Source: Sternotherus odoratus (lineage: Eukaryota > Chordata > Testudines > Kinosternidae). From it: DNA of 64,000 nucleotides. The translations under genes were made by a program, and so were the position numbers. The notes under the pieces are model-generated. The model searched no databases. It was not told the DNA's origin and saw nothing but the letters and a program-made list of their open reading frames with translations. This document shows, piece by piece, positions 21,880 to 32,500 of the stretch (the first letter of the stretch is position 1; each line of letters opens with the position of its first letter). Location of the stretch: contig JAVMKO010000003.1 in assembly GCA_032164245.1 (NCBI GenBank), positions 9,434,651-9,498,650 on the forward strand, in the 5' to 3' direction.

Positions 21880-22060
21880 GCTAAGTTCACTCGATTTTTC
21901 TTTCTTTTTTTTCTTTTTTTTAACTTGCCAAAAAAATATAGGGGAGGGGGCGGAGGGGTTATAATAAAAATGGGGGGGGGGATGAAGGAATATGATTTGC
22001 AAATTGACTTACTGATAATTAGACTATTAACATTTTCAGAGATGTCGGAGGTTTCTAGGT
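21880..22060. other. Low-complexity T-rich and G-rich tracts
   Basis: A T-rich pyrimidine run (about 21893-21922) and several G runs up to nine bases. Open frames across this segment are products of low complexity. Confidence 0.8.
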
Positions 22061-22334
22061 GTACAAAAAAAATAAAGCAAAAAGGGGAAATATTGTATTT
22101 GAGTTTCATCATCTAAACCTCTGGGTTGGGAATATTCCAGTGTTGGGAAGGAAAGTCTGCACCTCCTATGCACTGAAAAACCTGGTCCCAGACCTTGTAC
22201 ATATGAGCGATAGCAATTTAGTAAAATTCTGCTTCTCCACTTTTCCAGGGTTAATTGTGTCTTTGCAGTTGGACAAATAAAATAGCTTTTTTTTTTCCTG
22301 ACTAAGGATGGGTGAATAGTTTGTGCTTGAGATA

Positions 22335-22455
22335 AATTGACCATATGTTCTGGTCTTACCCGGACAATCCCATTTTTTTCCATATGTCCTAGGAATTTCT
22401 TCCATGACATTTGAAACATCTAGGTTTTGAATTTTATCACTCAAGACATCTGGTC
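22335..22455. repeat. Possible diverged MITE
   Basis: 'gaccatatgttctggtc' on the left and 'gacatctggtcatt' on the right resemble the hAT MITE termini at 2008 and 46155. The inside differs and no target duplication was found. Confidence 0.3.
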
Positions 22456-22624
22456 ATTCGATAGTGCTTGTTCAAGATGTATGACTATACAAATTAGAAT
22501 TTGCTTTGTGTTCACTAGAAGCATGCAGGTCACGGGAATGGGTGTTCCATGTGACTAACATTTGGAGTAAACAGAAAAGTTGAATGAGTATAGACCCTAA
22601 CAAAACTGTTCTTTTGTTCTAGGT

Positions 22625-22740
22625 GGATATTAATGACACCCAGACCTGAAGAAGAGCTCTGTGTAAGCTTGAAAGCTTGTTTCTTTCACCAACAGAAGTT
22701 GGTCCAATAAAAGATATTACCTCACCACCTTGTCTCCCCA
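22625..22740 (+). mobile_element. Penelope-related 3' repeat with hammerhead-like core
   Basis: 'gacctgaagaagagctctg', 'taagcttgaaagcttg', 'caacagaagttggtccaata' and 'aaagatattacctcac' form a repeat common in sauropsids. CTGAAGA (22646-22652) matches the hammerhead CUGANGA box exactly. GAGC...GCTT can form stem II (one G-U pair), and GAAA follows at 22671. PLEs of many animals carry such ribozymes in their ends; assigning this repeat to PLEs is my inference. A damaged second copy lies at 24529-24612. Confidence 0.5.
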
Positions 22741-22835
22741 CTTGTATGTTGGATGATATTCATTCACGGGAGTATGTGCCTCGAGTTAGAAGGGTACATG
22801 CCTAACTTTAATCACATGACTAGTCCCATTCATGC
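22740..22835. repeat. SINE-like relic
   Basis: 'gtacatgcctaactttaatcac' and 'gactagtcccattcatgctt' match the word set at 725-870 in the opposite order. Confidence 0.35.
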
Positions 22836-22941
22836 TTAAGTACCATCCTAAATCAGAACCTACATTACTGGAGGAGAGGGGGGGAATCCACATTTTGTAT
22901 AATTATATGCTTTCAGAGGATGATTTTCCAACTCTGAAATA

Positions 22942-23724
22942 CGCCACCATAAGAATCAGAGAGGTAGCCGTGTTAGTCTGGAATAGCAGAGGTAACAGAG
23001 AGTCCTGTGGCACCTTAAAGACTAACTATAAAGTTTTGAAGCATAACCTTTCGTGGGCTAATACCCACTTCATCGGATGCAAGCAGTGGAAGTGTCCAGG
23101 GGCAGGTATAGAAAAATAGGCAAGAACCAGGTGGGAGGTAACAAGGTTAGTCCAATTAGGCTGAACCAGCTTGTTATCTCCAATCAGGGAGGGTGGGTTA
23201 TTCTTCTAGCAGTTGAATAGGGGGTGTGAACTCGGAGAGAGGAGAAGCTATTTTTGTAATTAGCAAGCCACTGAAGGTCTTTGTTCACTCCCAGATTGAT
23301 TGTGTCAAATTTGCAAATGAATTGCAGCTCTGCAGTTTCTCTTTGCAGTCTGGACTTGAAGTTTTTTTGCTGCAGTATGGTGACTTTTAAATCTGTAATT
23401 GTGTGTCCAGGCAGGTTGAAGTGTTCTCCTACAGGTTTTTGTATATTGCCATTCCTAATATCTGATTTGTGTGCATTTATCCTTTTTCGTAGGGACTGTC
23501 CCTAACCCACCCTCCCTGATTGGAGATAACAAGCTGGTTCAGCCTAATTGTACTAACCTTGTTACCTCCTACCTGGTTCTTGCCTACTTTTCTATACCTG
23601 CCCCTGGACACTTCCACTGCTTGCATCCAACGAAGTGGGTATTAGCCCACGAAAGCTTATGCTTCAAAACTTTATAGTTAGTCTTTAAGGTGCCACAGGA
23701 CTCTTTGTTACCGCCACCATAAGA
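22942..23724. mobile_element. Penelope-like element, back-to-back inverted insertion with 13-bp target duplication
   Basis: 'cgccaccataaga' flanks the insertion at 22942-22954 and 23712-23724. The left arm (22955 to about 23503) is a minus-strand element: 3' tail, terminus, then the C-terminal GIY-YIG region in antisense. At about 23504 the orientation flips. The right arm (to 23711) reads plus-strand from 'aacccaccctccctgattgg' to the terminus 'gccacaggactctttgtta'. Two 5'-truncated copies are thus joined at their 5' sides, and both outer ends are 3' ends. Only the left arm has the extra 'gaatcagagaggtagccgtg' tail. The coding part is closely similar to the antisense of 27139-27450. Confidence 0.9.
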
Positions 23725-23949
23725 CTGTCCCATTGTTTGAGTTTATAGATATTCCTCACTTGTGTGCAATGCTTGAATTCAGGGCAAAATTCTGCTCTTA
23801 GATCCACATTGCTAATTTCAGCTTCAATTTCCCTTTTTTTTTCAGTAGTGGAACTGGAGATGAGTTCAAGCCTAGAAATGTGGGTGAGATCTGGGTTTCG
23901 AACATCTTTAAAGTTGGGAGAGTATGGACCCAGTTTTTGGATTAGGCCC
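23725..23949. other. No feature recognised
   Basis: Short unique stretch between the Penelope insertion and the CR1 relic. Confidence 0.4.
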
Positions 23950-25690
23950 ATGTTGGTCTATTACTAGATGGAAAAGGCAAAATAATCAATAATAATGCAG
24001 AAAAGGCAGAAGTGTTCAATAAATATTCCTGTTATGTATTTGGGGGGAAATCAACTGACACAGACTCATCATATGGTGACGATAAGACCCTTTCCATTCT
24101 ACTAATATCTGTGGAGGATGTTAAACAGAAGCTACAGAAGTTGAACATTTTAAAATAAGCAGATTCAGATAACTTGGATCCAAGTGTTTTTAAAAGCTCA
24201 CTGAGGAGCTTGCTAGACTGTAAATGCTGAATTTCACTAAATCTTAGAGAACTGTGGAAGTTGCAGAAGACTAGCAGAAACCCCATTCTGTGCTAGTTTT
24301 TGAAAACTGTAAATGGGATGAGCCCAGCAACCATAGGCTGGTCCACCTGACACTGATCTGGGAAAGATAATGGAGCAGCTGATACGGGTCTTGATTAATA
24401 AAAAAAATAAAGGAGAGTAATGTAATTAATGCAAATAAACAAGGATGTATGGAAAATAGATCTTGTCACATTAACTTAATAGCTTTTTATTATTAGATTA
24501 TACATTTGGTTGATATAGTGTTAACATAAGATCTGTGTGACTCAAAAGCTTGTCTCTCTCCCCAGTAGAAGTTGTTCCATTAAAAGATATTACCTCATCC
24601 CCCTTGTCTGTTTAGACTTCTGTAAGGAATTTGACTTGGTACACAACATTTTAATTAAAAAAAACTAGAAAGTTATAGAAGTTACATGGCACACATTAAA
24701 CAGATTAAAACTGGCTAATTGATAGATCTCAAAATGTGATTGTAAACATGGAATTGTCATCAAGCGGGTTTGTTTCCTGAGGATTCCCACAGGGAATGGT
24801 TCTTGATGTTACACTATTTAACATTTTTATCAGTGACCTGGAAGAAAATATAAAATCATCATTGATAAAGTTTATAGATGGCACAAACATTGGGGAAGTG
24901 ATAAATAAGGAAGAGGATAGGCAGAAGCAAACTAATGGCTAAACATTAATGTGTACATTTAGGAATAAAGAATGTAGTCCACACTTACAGGACTCTATCC
25001 TGGTAAGCAGTGATTCAAAAGGATTTGGGATTCATGGTGGATAATCAGCTGAACTTGAGCTCCCACTGTGACCAAAACAGCTAATGTGATTCTGGGATGT
25101 GTAACCTGGAGAATCTCAAGTAGGAGTAGAGAGGTTATTTACCTTTGTAATTGGCACTGAAATACTGTGTTCAGTTCAGTTGCCCACAGTTCAAGAAAGA
25201 TGTTGATAAATTGGAGGTGATTCAGAGAAGAGCTATGAAAGTGATTACAAGATTAGAAAACATGCCTTATAGTGAGACTCAAGGAGGTCAATCTATGTAG
25301 TTTAACAAAGATGACTAAGGGGTGACTTGGTCACAGTCTAGAAATAGCTATATGGAGAACAAATATTTAATAATGGGCTTTTCACTCTAGCAGAGAAGGT
25401 ATAACAACATCCAAAGATTGAAAGTTGAAGCTAGACAAATTCGGACTGGAAAATAGGTGAAAAATTTTGATAATGAGAGGAATTCATCACAGGAACAAGT
25501 TACCAAGGCTTGTGGTGGCTTCTCCATCACAGACAAGTATTAAATCAAAGGTGAATGTTTTTCTAACAGATCTGCGGTAGGAATTATTCTGGGGACATTC
25601 TATGGCCTGTGTTGTTATACAGGAGGCTGGAATAGATGATCACAATGATCTTTTCTGACCTTGGAATCTATGAATCTCTAACTGGAACAG
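23950..25690 (+). mobile_element. CR1 LINE, degraded reverse-transcriptase region to 3' end
   Basis: The copy runs from the segment before the RT domain to the terminal 'ggaatctatgaatctcta'. Translated pieces of CR1 RT are visible across several frames: 'gacttctgtaaggaatttga' (a DF-K-FD motif-A block, about 24615), 'ttaacatttttatcagtgac' (LFNIFISDL, about 24815) and 'aaagtttatagatggcac' (KFIDGT where CR1 has FADDT, about 24865). Many stops and indels leave no protein. A Penelope-related fragment (24529-24612) interrupts it. The 3' end at 25590-25680 is typical CR1. Confidence 0.9.
24529..24612 (+). mobile_element. Penelope-related fragment nested in CR1
   Basis: 'agatctgtgtgactcaaaag', 'cttgtctctctccccagtag' and 'taaaagatattacctcatcc' match 22652-22740 with changes. 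The CTGANGA box is absent from this copy. CR1 reading resumes after it, so the fragment inserted into an existing CR1. Confidence 0.65.
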
Positions 25691-26779
25691 AGTTTGAACC
25701 CATGTATGGCAGACAAAGAATCAAACGTAAATTTTCCCTCAAATGTTGCCATCAGATGGCTTGACAGAGATGATCTAGTGCAGCCATTCCCAAATAATCA
25801 ATTTAAAATAGTTAACACTGTATTGCAATATGTAGGTTTCCAAATACTTTCATGCTCATCTGTGTATTATTAATTATTATATACAAATGTTAATAAACTA
25901 GTAATAATACCATAAGCGTAAATGGCATTTTGTAGCCAGAATAAAGGAGGCTAGGGGCCTGATCCTTTTCTTATAATAAAGAATTATATATCAGTGTCTG
26001 GATTAACTTTCAATGGATTTATGAAAATGGATTTATGAAAATGGATTTCAATGGATTTATGAGTATGATTTACACTGGTAAAAGACCTAGTATCCCTGCC
26101 TACATATCTTGATTAAGAAAAAAAGTGCCTCACATTTCTTCAAATGTTCAAAAGGCACTTGTACTAATGGAGGACTAATGCAAAGTATATTGAACTCAAT
26201 GGGAAGATGCTGTTACTTTTAATAGTGCTGCTCTTATACCATTTCTATCCCAGTGAAACTTGGAAGTGTATGAAAACCTGTAAGGAAAAATGTAATATCC
26301 AAAGATGTCTAGCATTTAGTTCTAGAACAAACAGGCTGAAATAAGATACAGTCATCCAAGTGGAGGTGGTCAAACAATAGGAAAAAATTGTGAAAAATGT
26401 CTACATTATTTCCATCTCAAAAGGTTCAAACAGATATTTTTTCTGAAATATCTTTTGAAAAATTTTGAACGTACTAAGTTTCAAAAGTTTGAAGTTTCAT
26501 TTTTCTCTCTTCTATCCTTTCCCCCCTCATTGCCATCAAATGCAATAAAATCTCTCTCTCTCTCTTTTCCCCTGTTTTTTCACAGTTTAACTTTTCAAAA
26601 CTTCTCCAACTTTGGAAAAGTAAAAATTAAACTCTGTAATTCTGCCACTCTGGGACTGTTCATACTTTTGACCAGCTTTACATTCAAGTGTTTGGTATTC
26701 TTATGAAAACCTAAAAGGGAATCTTTCAACCTGTTTTGAAGAGGGATTAACTGAGAGATAGTTATAGTCCAGGCCCAGA
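25691..26779. other. AT-rich sequence, no gene; short tandem repeat at 25998-26061
   Basis: No coding or repeat family is clear. 'aatggatttatga' occurs three or four times at 25998-26061. TC-rich and A-rich runs lie at 26500-26600. Confidence 0.5.
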
Positions 26780-26895
26780 AGTTCTGGTTTCTGTTCTAAG
26801 CACTGCCACTCATTTCCTCTGAGACCTTAGGTAAATCACTTTGCTTCATTTCTCTAATTTACCCATTTGTAAAATGAAGATAACCATTGCTTGTT
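26780..26895 (+). repeat. MIR (CORE-SINE)
   Basis: 'ctaagcactgccactcattt', 'gaccttaggtaaatcact' and 'acccatttgtaaaatgaaga' are the MIR series in order. Confidence 0.75.
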
Positions 26896-26993
26896 GGGAA
26901 CTGAGCTTTTTCCTCTCCATAAAATTTTGATGAATATGAAAAACATTGGTAACAAAGTCCTGTGGCACCTTAAAGACTAACTATAAAGTTTTG

Positions 26994-27034
26994 AAGCATG
27001 AGCTTTCGTGGGCTAATACCCACTTCGTCGGATG
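26994..27034 (-). ncRNA. Hammerhead-like ribozyme core in the Penelope 3' end
   Basis: On the minus strand the order is CCGACGA, stem GTGGG-TATTAG-CCCAC, GAAA, then a short GC-TTAT-GC stem. The canonical box is CUGANGA; here position 4 is C. The fold matches the small type-I hammerheads known from Penelope-like elements. Catalysis is doubtful with that change. Confidence 0.45.
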
Positions 27035-27138
27035 CAGGCAGTGGAAGTGTTCAGAGGCAGGTATAGAAAAGTAGGCAAGAACCAGGTGGGAGGTGAAAAG
27101 GTTAGTCCAATTAAGCTGAACCAGCTTGTTATCTCCGA

Positions 27139-28228
27139 TCAGGGAGTGTGGATTATTCTTCTAGCATTTGAATGGGGTGTGTGAACATGGAGAGAGGAGA
27201 AACAATGTCTGTAATGAGCCAGCCATTGTAGATCTTTGTTCAATCCCAGATTGTGTGTGTTGAATTTGCAAATGAATTGAAGTTCTGCAGTTTCCCTTTG
27301 CAGTCTGGACTTGAAGTTATTTTGCTGCAGTATGGTGACTTTTAAATCTGCAATTGTGTGTCCAGGCAGGTTGAAGTGTTCCCCTACAGGTTTTTGTATA
27401 TTGCCATTCCTAATATCTGATTTGTGTGCATTTATCCTTTTTCGTAGGGACTGTCCAGTTTGGCCGATGTACATAGCAGAGGGACACTGGTGGCATATAA
27501 TGGCATATATGACATTGGTTGATGTGCAGGTGAATGAGCCAGTGATGGTATGGTTGATCTGGTTAGGTCCTGTGATGGTGTTGCTGGTGTAGATATGTGG
27601 GCAGAGTTGGCATCGAGGTTTGTTGCATGGATTGGTTCCTGAGTTGGAGTTATTGTGGTGCAGTGTGCTGTTGCTGGTGAGAATTTGTTTAAGGTTGGCA
27701 GGTTGTCTGTGTGCCAGGACTGGCCTTCCTCCCAAGGCCTGTGAAAGTGAGGGATTATTGTCCAGGATGGGTTGTAGGTCACTGATGATGCGTTGCAGAG
27801 GTTTTAACTGAGGACTGTAGGTGATGGCCAGTGGTGTTCTGTTGTTTTCTTTCTTGGGCTTATCTTGCAGCAGCAGGCTTCTGGGTACACGTCTGGCTCT
27901 GTTGATCTGTGTCCTTATTTCCTTGTGTGGGTATTGTAGTTTTGAGAAAGCTTGGTGAAGATCTCGTAGGTGTTGGTCTCTGTCTGAGGGGTTGGAGCAA
28001 ATCCGATTGTACCTCAGTGCTTGGCTGTAGACAATGGATCGTGTGGTATGTCCGGGATGGAAGCTGGTGGCATGAAGGTAGGCATAGCTGTCGGTAGGTT
28101 TTCGGTATAGGGTGGTGTCGATGTGGCCATCATTAATTTGCACTGTGGTGTCTAGGAAGTGGATTTCCTGTGTGGACTGGTCCAGACTGAGGTGGATGTT
28201 GGGGTGGAAGCTGTTGAAGTCATGGTGG
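27139..28228 (-). pseudogene. Penelope C-terminal RT region, linker and GIY-YIG endonuclease (open frame)
   Basis: The frame is open for 334 codons from the Met codon at 28143 down to 27139, and the homology extends upstream to about 28228. It starts with the RT C-terminal part (TTLYRKPTDSYAYLHATS..., residues 9-60). Next come a basic linker, a Cys-rich CNKPRCQLC knuckle (about 175), and the GIY-YIG-type nuclease IYAIICHQC...MYIGQTGQSLRKRINAH (about 210-245), with HFNLPGH (about 258). In PLEs this nuclease nicks the target and the RT primes from the nick. The catalytic RT core is not in this frame because it is inverted at 28229-28811. The internal Met is not a real start. With no stop in 334 codons, the insertion is young or lightly decayed. 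Confidence 0.85.
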
Positions 28229-28811
28229 TTATTCTATCTACTACCCAAGATCCACAAACCTGGGAACCCTGGACACCCCATCATCTCGGGCATTGGCACT
28301 CTTACTGAAGGACTGTCTGGATATGTAGACTCTCTACTCAGACCCTATGCCACCAGCACTCCCAGCTATCTCCGTGATACCACTGACTTCCTGAGGAAAC
28401 TACAATGCATTGGTGACCTTCCAGAAAACACCATCCTAGCCACCATGGATGCAGAGGCTCTCTACACAAACATCCCACACAAAGATGGAATACAAGCTGT
28501 CCGGAATAGTATCCCTGATGATGCCACAGCACAGGTGGTTGCTGAGCTCTGTGACTTTATCCTCACACACAACTATTTCAAATTTGGTGACAATATATAC
28601 CTCCAGATCAGCTGGACTGCTATGGGCACCCGCATGGCCCCACAGTATGCCAACATCTTTATGGCAGACCTGGAACAACGCTTCCTCAACTCTCGTCCAC
28701 TCACACCCCTTCTCTATCTACGCTACATTGATGACATCTTCATCATCTGGACCCAGGGGAAAGAAACTCTGGAAGAATTCCACCATGATTTCAACAGCTT
28801 CCATCCCACCT
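28229..28811 (+). pseudogene. Penelope reverse-transcriptase core, inverted fragment
   Basis: Open plus-strand frame (within 28112-28855). It shows LLPKIHKPGNPGHPIIS at the start, motif A MDAEALYTNIPH (catalytic Asp), motif B GTRMAPQYANIFMADLE, and motif C YIDDIFIIW with the two catalytic Asp. It ends at HHDFNSFHP, the residues with which the minus-strand part begins. This is the RT family of Penelope-like elements. The frame's first codons (28112-28228) read the antisense of the other segment and are not RT. The N-terminal domain is missing, so it cannot act alone. Confidence 0.9.
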
Positions 28812-29150
28812 GGAGGGAAGGGAACCAGATCAGGTGTATTACCCTCTATTGTTAGTATGAACCAATCATCAGACTTCAAAGAGTGGTTCATCTGCAGCTT
28901 AGAAGTTAGCCTAATGCAATAACCATTTTATTTCCACCGAAAACCATTCATTTTCTCATCTATACTTAGAAAAGGAGAACTGGCTTCTTGTTAAAGGAGG
29001 GAAATCCAAAGCTGTTTTCACTGGTTTATCCAGAGCTACAGTATGTCCATTGAGTTCAGAAGCTAACTCATTGTCTCAATCTTGGAGCTTATCAGTTTCT
29101 GAGAAAAGAACACAATATGCAGAATTTGGTATAAAGGTCCAGGAAAATGA
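28812..29150. other. No feature recognised
   Basis: Host-like flank to the right of the Penelope insertion. Confidence 0.4.
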
Positions 29151-29310
29151 TGGGTTATTTTAGTAACTATTACTCATCTATTTATTATTAATTATAGACT
29201 TACCGCAGTAGGCACGATGTACTAGGCATCTTACAGACAAAAGAAAGGACAATCCCTCCCTTGAGGAGTTCACAATCTAGGGACAGACAAATACACTGAG
29301 ACGGAGTCCA
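29150..29310. repeat. Ancient interspersed repeat
   Basis: 'aggcacgatgtactaggcat' and 'ggacaatccctcccttgagg' match the 'tgctaggcactgta...gtccctgcccc' word set seen at 16.3, 32.4 and 63.05 kb. Confidence 0.4.
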
Positions 29311-31125
29311 TAATATATGGCTGTATTAGCAAAAGTATGTAGTTTGAAATCATTATTCACATTTCTCACTACCTGTCTAAATTAAGCCTGCTTAGATTAC
29401 CATCAGGGGATGGTAACACTTTAGGTCAGATAAACATATGTCTAGACTGTTTTACAACCACTCTTCTTGAAAAACTTTATTCCTACTGCTAAAATAAGCT
29501 ATACTTTGATTTTTAAAAGGCGGTTTGGTCATTATATAGCACTGGTCACAGACTTCTAAAAGGAAGGACCACAGATGCCAGAACCCAGTTTGACCATCTG
29601 AATAAGCATGGTTGATATACCAGGCCCTGGGTCTGTGTAAGGATGAAAGAATTGCAACATTTCATCATGAGATAAGTAGAGGCTGGAGGCCTGACACCTG
29701 AGGGAACACACCCAGAGAGACCAGGAAAGGCACAGAGCTACATCTAGTCCAGTAACCATAACATTTTGCATTACTGTTTCTACTCTATCTCCTTGTGTTG
29801 AATTGCTTATAACTTTCATTGTTTCTAGCTGAGAGTTTGCTCTATCCAGCAAATAGGTATGTGAGTAAATGTGTTTCCTAAATATTAGAACGTGCCTTTA
29901 ATCTTTGCCCAACGTTGTGGGTTTTTTAAAATCTCAAATTTGATAATATGACTCAGTGGGACTTAAGAACATGATTAAATGCTTTCCCAAATCAAGACCT
30001 ATGCCATGAATGAACCATCCCTGTTAACTTTTGTCTAGTTTCAACCCTGAGTATCTCAAGTGATGATGCCACAAGCTCCCATGGCAATTCTTTCCATTCC
30101 CTGAATTCTTCTGATAGTTGTTCTTTTTTTTGGGGGGGGGGGGGTTAAACTGAAATTTAACCTAAATTTCCATGCTGCAGTTTAACTCCATTACTTCTTC
30201 TTCTATCCTAGTTGACTAATGAGAATAATTATTGAACTATTTTTCAATGTGAATGATCTACTAAGGCTAAAATGAAACCTCCAATCTCATTTTCAGTGAA
30301 AATCCCCAGGCTGGCCAACAATTGCAATCCCTGAAGTAAAATAACAGGGTTTTATTTACTAAGGTCTTCAGTCTATTCATTGGTTTTTAATGGCATTGAA
30401 ATAACATTTGGATGAGATTATATTGAAGATTTTTTTAATATGCCTGTTAGAAGACTCACAATTAAAAAGCCTCTGTTAATACTCCGAGACTTCCATCAAT
30501 AGCAAAAAGGGATTAGTTCCAGAGTTCTCTGCTACTAAAGCAAGCACAGGGGATCACACACAGGCTCTCTGTGATGTTCACTTCCAGAGAAATGGGACAT
30601 AGAAATCAGATTTTTCAAAATGCCCACAGTGCCAGAGAAAGGGCCAGTTTCTGTCTTCCTAACACCAGAATCGGGTTGAAGCCAACCGACTGAGAACTCA
30701 CCTGGCATGGAAGATGTGTGATAGGGTATAAAGCCAGCATACCTAACTTTTATACCTACCTCCCCTGCATAGAGCGTGCGTCAGGGGCAGAGTGCAGTTA
30801 TGTTCTGCCAATTCTTAGCTGGTGCATTATTCTTGAGGATCACAGGCCGCTGGCCCAGCCCCTAGGCCGTAGTGATTTGTTATGAGCTACCGCCAATGAC
30901 GATCACACCTGATGTTGGAGAGGGAAGCTCCACCATGACATAATTGCTTAGGGTGGCCCAAGGAGATAAAATTATAAGTAGTGGGATGAAAGTGAGAAAA
31001 GGAAATTGTTGACACAATACCAGGGATGTGTCTTAGCAGTGGCCAGACTTCGCAGTGTGTTGAGCGGACAAGACAGAACAACATTGCTTTTCGTTGCTCC
31101 AAATTCCTCTTGAGGAATCAGAGGT
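29311..31125. other. No gene seen
   Basis: Unique AT-rich sequence with a T-run plus G-run at 30123-30145. The minus-strand frames at 29556-29852 and 30887-31102 have no domain. Confidence 0.4.
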
Positions 31126-31129
31126 GAAG

Positions 31130-31330
31130 AATGGTCTTGTGGTTAGGCCAATGAGGCTCGGGAGAGCTGGGTTCTGTCATCAATGTTGGACACATTTCCA
31201 CTGTGACCTTGGATAACTCAGTCGATCTCTCTGTGCCCCAGCTCCCCATCTCTAAAATGTACTCCCTTTGTCTGCTTAGCTAGTAAATTCTTCAGAGGAG
31301 AGGTTCACATGGGTTTATATAGTACTTAGC
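31130..31330 (+). repeat. MIR (CORE-SINE)
   Basis: 'gtgaccttggataactcagt', 'ctctctgtgccccagctcc' and 'ccatctctaaaatg' occur in MIR order. Confidence 0.75.
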
Positions 31331-31679
31331 TTTATAGGGTCCTGATCTCACTTATGGACTCTGGCCACAACACTAACATAAATAACACTATATAATGGTG
31401 AGGATCTCCCTTTCACATCACATAGCTATCACTAATTGTAACCTGTACTAGGGAGGGGAGGGGGTCTTTCCTCACCCACTCTAGTGTCTAATCCATGTAG
31501 ATGGGGAATACTTTATTACAGCTAATGCGGTTACTCTAGAGACTTATGCTTTTAGCACTGAAGGTCACAGGTTCTTAACCTGCTCTTGACCCAAGTAGGA
31601 ACTTGGTTAAATAAGGCAAGATTAGAGAACTACCAAAGATATTAACACCCCACTGGAATTATATGGTTACACTGTCAGG

Positions 31680-31910
31680 GCACTAGATGAGGACTTGGAA
31701 AACCGGATTCAGTTCCCTGCTTCACCAGAGGTTTCATGTCCCCTGGGCAGGCCACTTAGCCACTCTGTACCTCATTTCCCCATCTGCAAATCTAAGCTAA
31801 TAGCACTGTCGTGCCTCACCGGGGTGTTGTGGGGATAAAAATACATTAAAAGCTTGTGAAATGCTTTGAGATCTGCCAATGAGATATCTGTGCTAGGTAT
31901 TGTTATTCTA
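31680..31910 (+). repeat. MIR (CORE-SINE)
   Basis: 'caggccacttagccactctg', 'tacctcatttccccatctgc' and the downstream 'ggggtgttgtggggataaaa' and 'tgtgaaatgctttgagat' give a long MIR match. Confidence 0.8.
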
Positions 31911-32199
31911 GCTATCTTACCTTTGCTGATAACAAGCATGATTTTCCTGTAATACCTGCTTATAGAAATGTAAACCAGACAGAACAGCTAAGACAATATA
32001 GTTCTTTTCTGTAACAACTAGCAAAAGAGAAAGCTATTAGGCTTCATACAGACTCTGAATTAAGTGGGTTGCTTGACACAAAATGTCAGTTTCAAGGGCA
32101 AATTTGAAACTGTTCTTCCATGGATTAAAAACTGTAATCTTAAAATGACTGGCATACCATGATTGCTGTTCCTGAAGGACATGAGAGCATCTTTGATTC
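31911..32199. other. No feature recognised
   Basis: Unique AT-rich sequence. Confidence 0.4.
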
Positions 32200-32500
32200 G
32201 CAAGTCAAATTCAGGGCTAAATCTTGCATGTGCTCATGCCAGTATAAACCAGAACATCTCAATTGATGTAAATGGAGTTATTTCAGATTTATACCAGTGT
32301 GAAAGCAGAATTTGAGCAACAAAGGATGACTTAAAGTGCTCAAACACATTCAACAATATTAATGGAATGTCATCTTTCATTAGCAGCATCACAGGAGTGC
32401 CTACAGTTTCCAACCAAGAGCCTCATTGTGCTAGTTGCTGTACAAATATATGGTAAAAGACAGACGCGACTTGTTTGCAGCTTGAATAGATAAAAAGATA
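32200..32500. repeat. SINE-like relic plus ancient repeat
   Basis: 'ttgatgtaaatggagttatt' with 'agatttataccagtgtga' is the old amniote core. 'ttgtgctagttgctgtacaa' (about 32420) is the second old family seen elsewhere. Confidence 0.4.

Larger units (their letters stand above)
26949..28811 (-). mobile_element. Penelope-like element with inverted 5' segment
   Basis: The 3' terminus lies at 26949 ('ggtaacaaagtcctgtggca', antisense). The minus strand then reads 3' UTR, GIY-YIG endonuclease, linker and the RT C-terminal side up to about 28228. From about 28229 to 28811 the RT core reads on the plus strand, so the element's 5' part is inverted. About 27 bp ('ccaccatga-ttcaacagctt') is present at both edges of the inverted segment (28202-28228 and 28780-28806). 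This fits twin priming, in which two primers start on one RNA. The element is 5'-truncated; no target duplication was identified. Confidence 0.9.

Noticed and set aside
28112..28855. One intact 247-codon reverse-transcriptase gene
   Set aside because: The first ~39 codons read the antisense of the neighbouring segment and the last ~14 read host flank; only 28229-28811 is RT.
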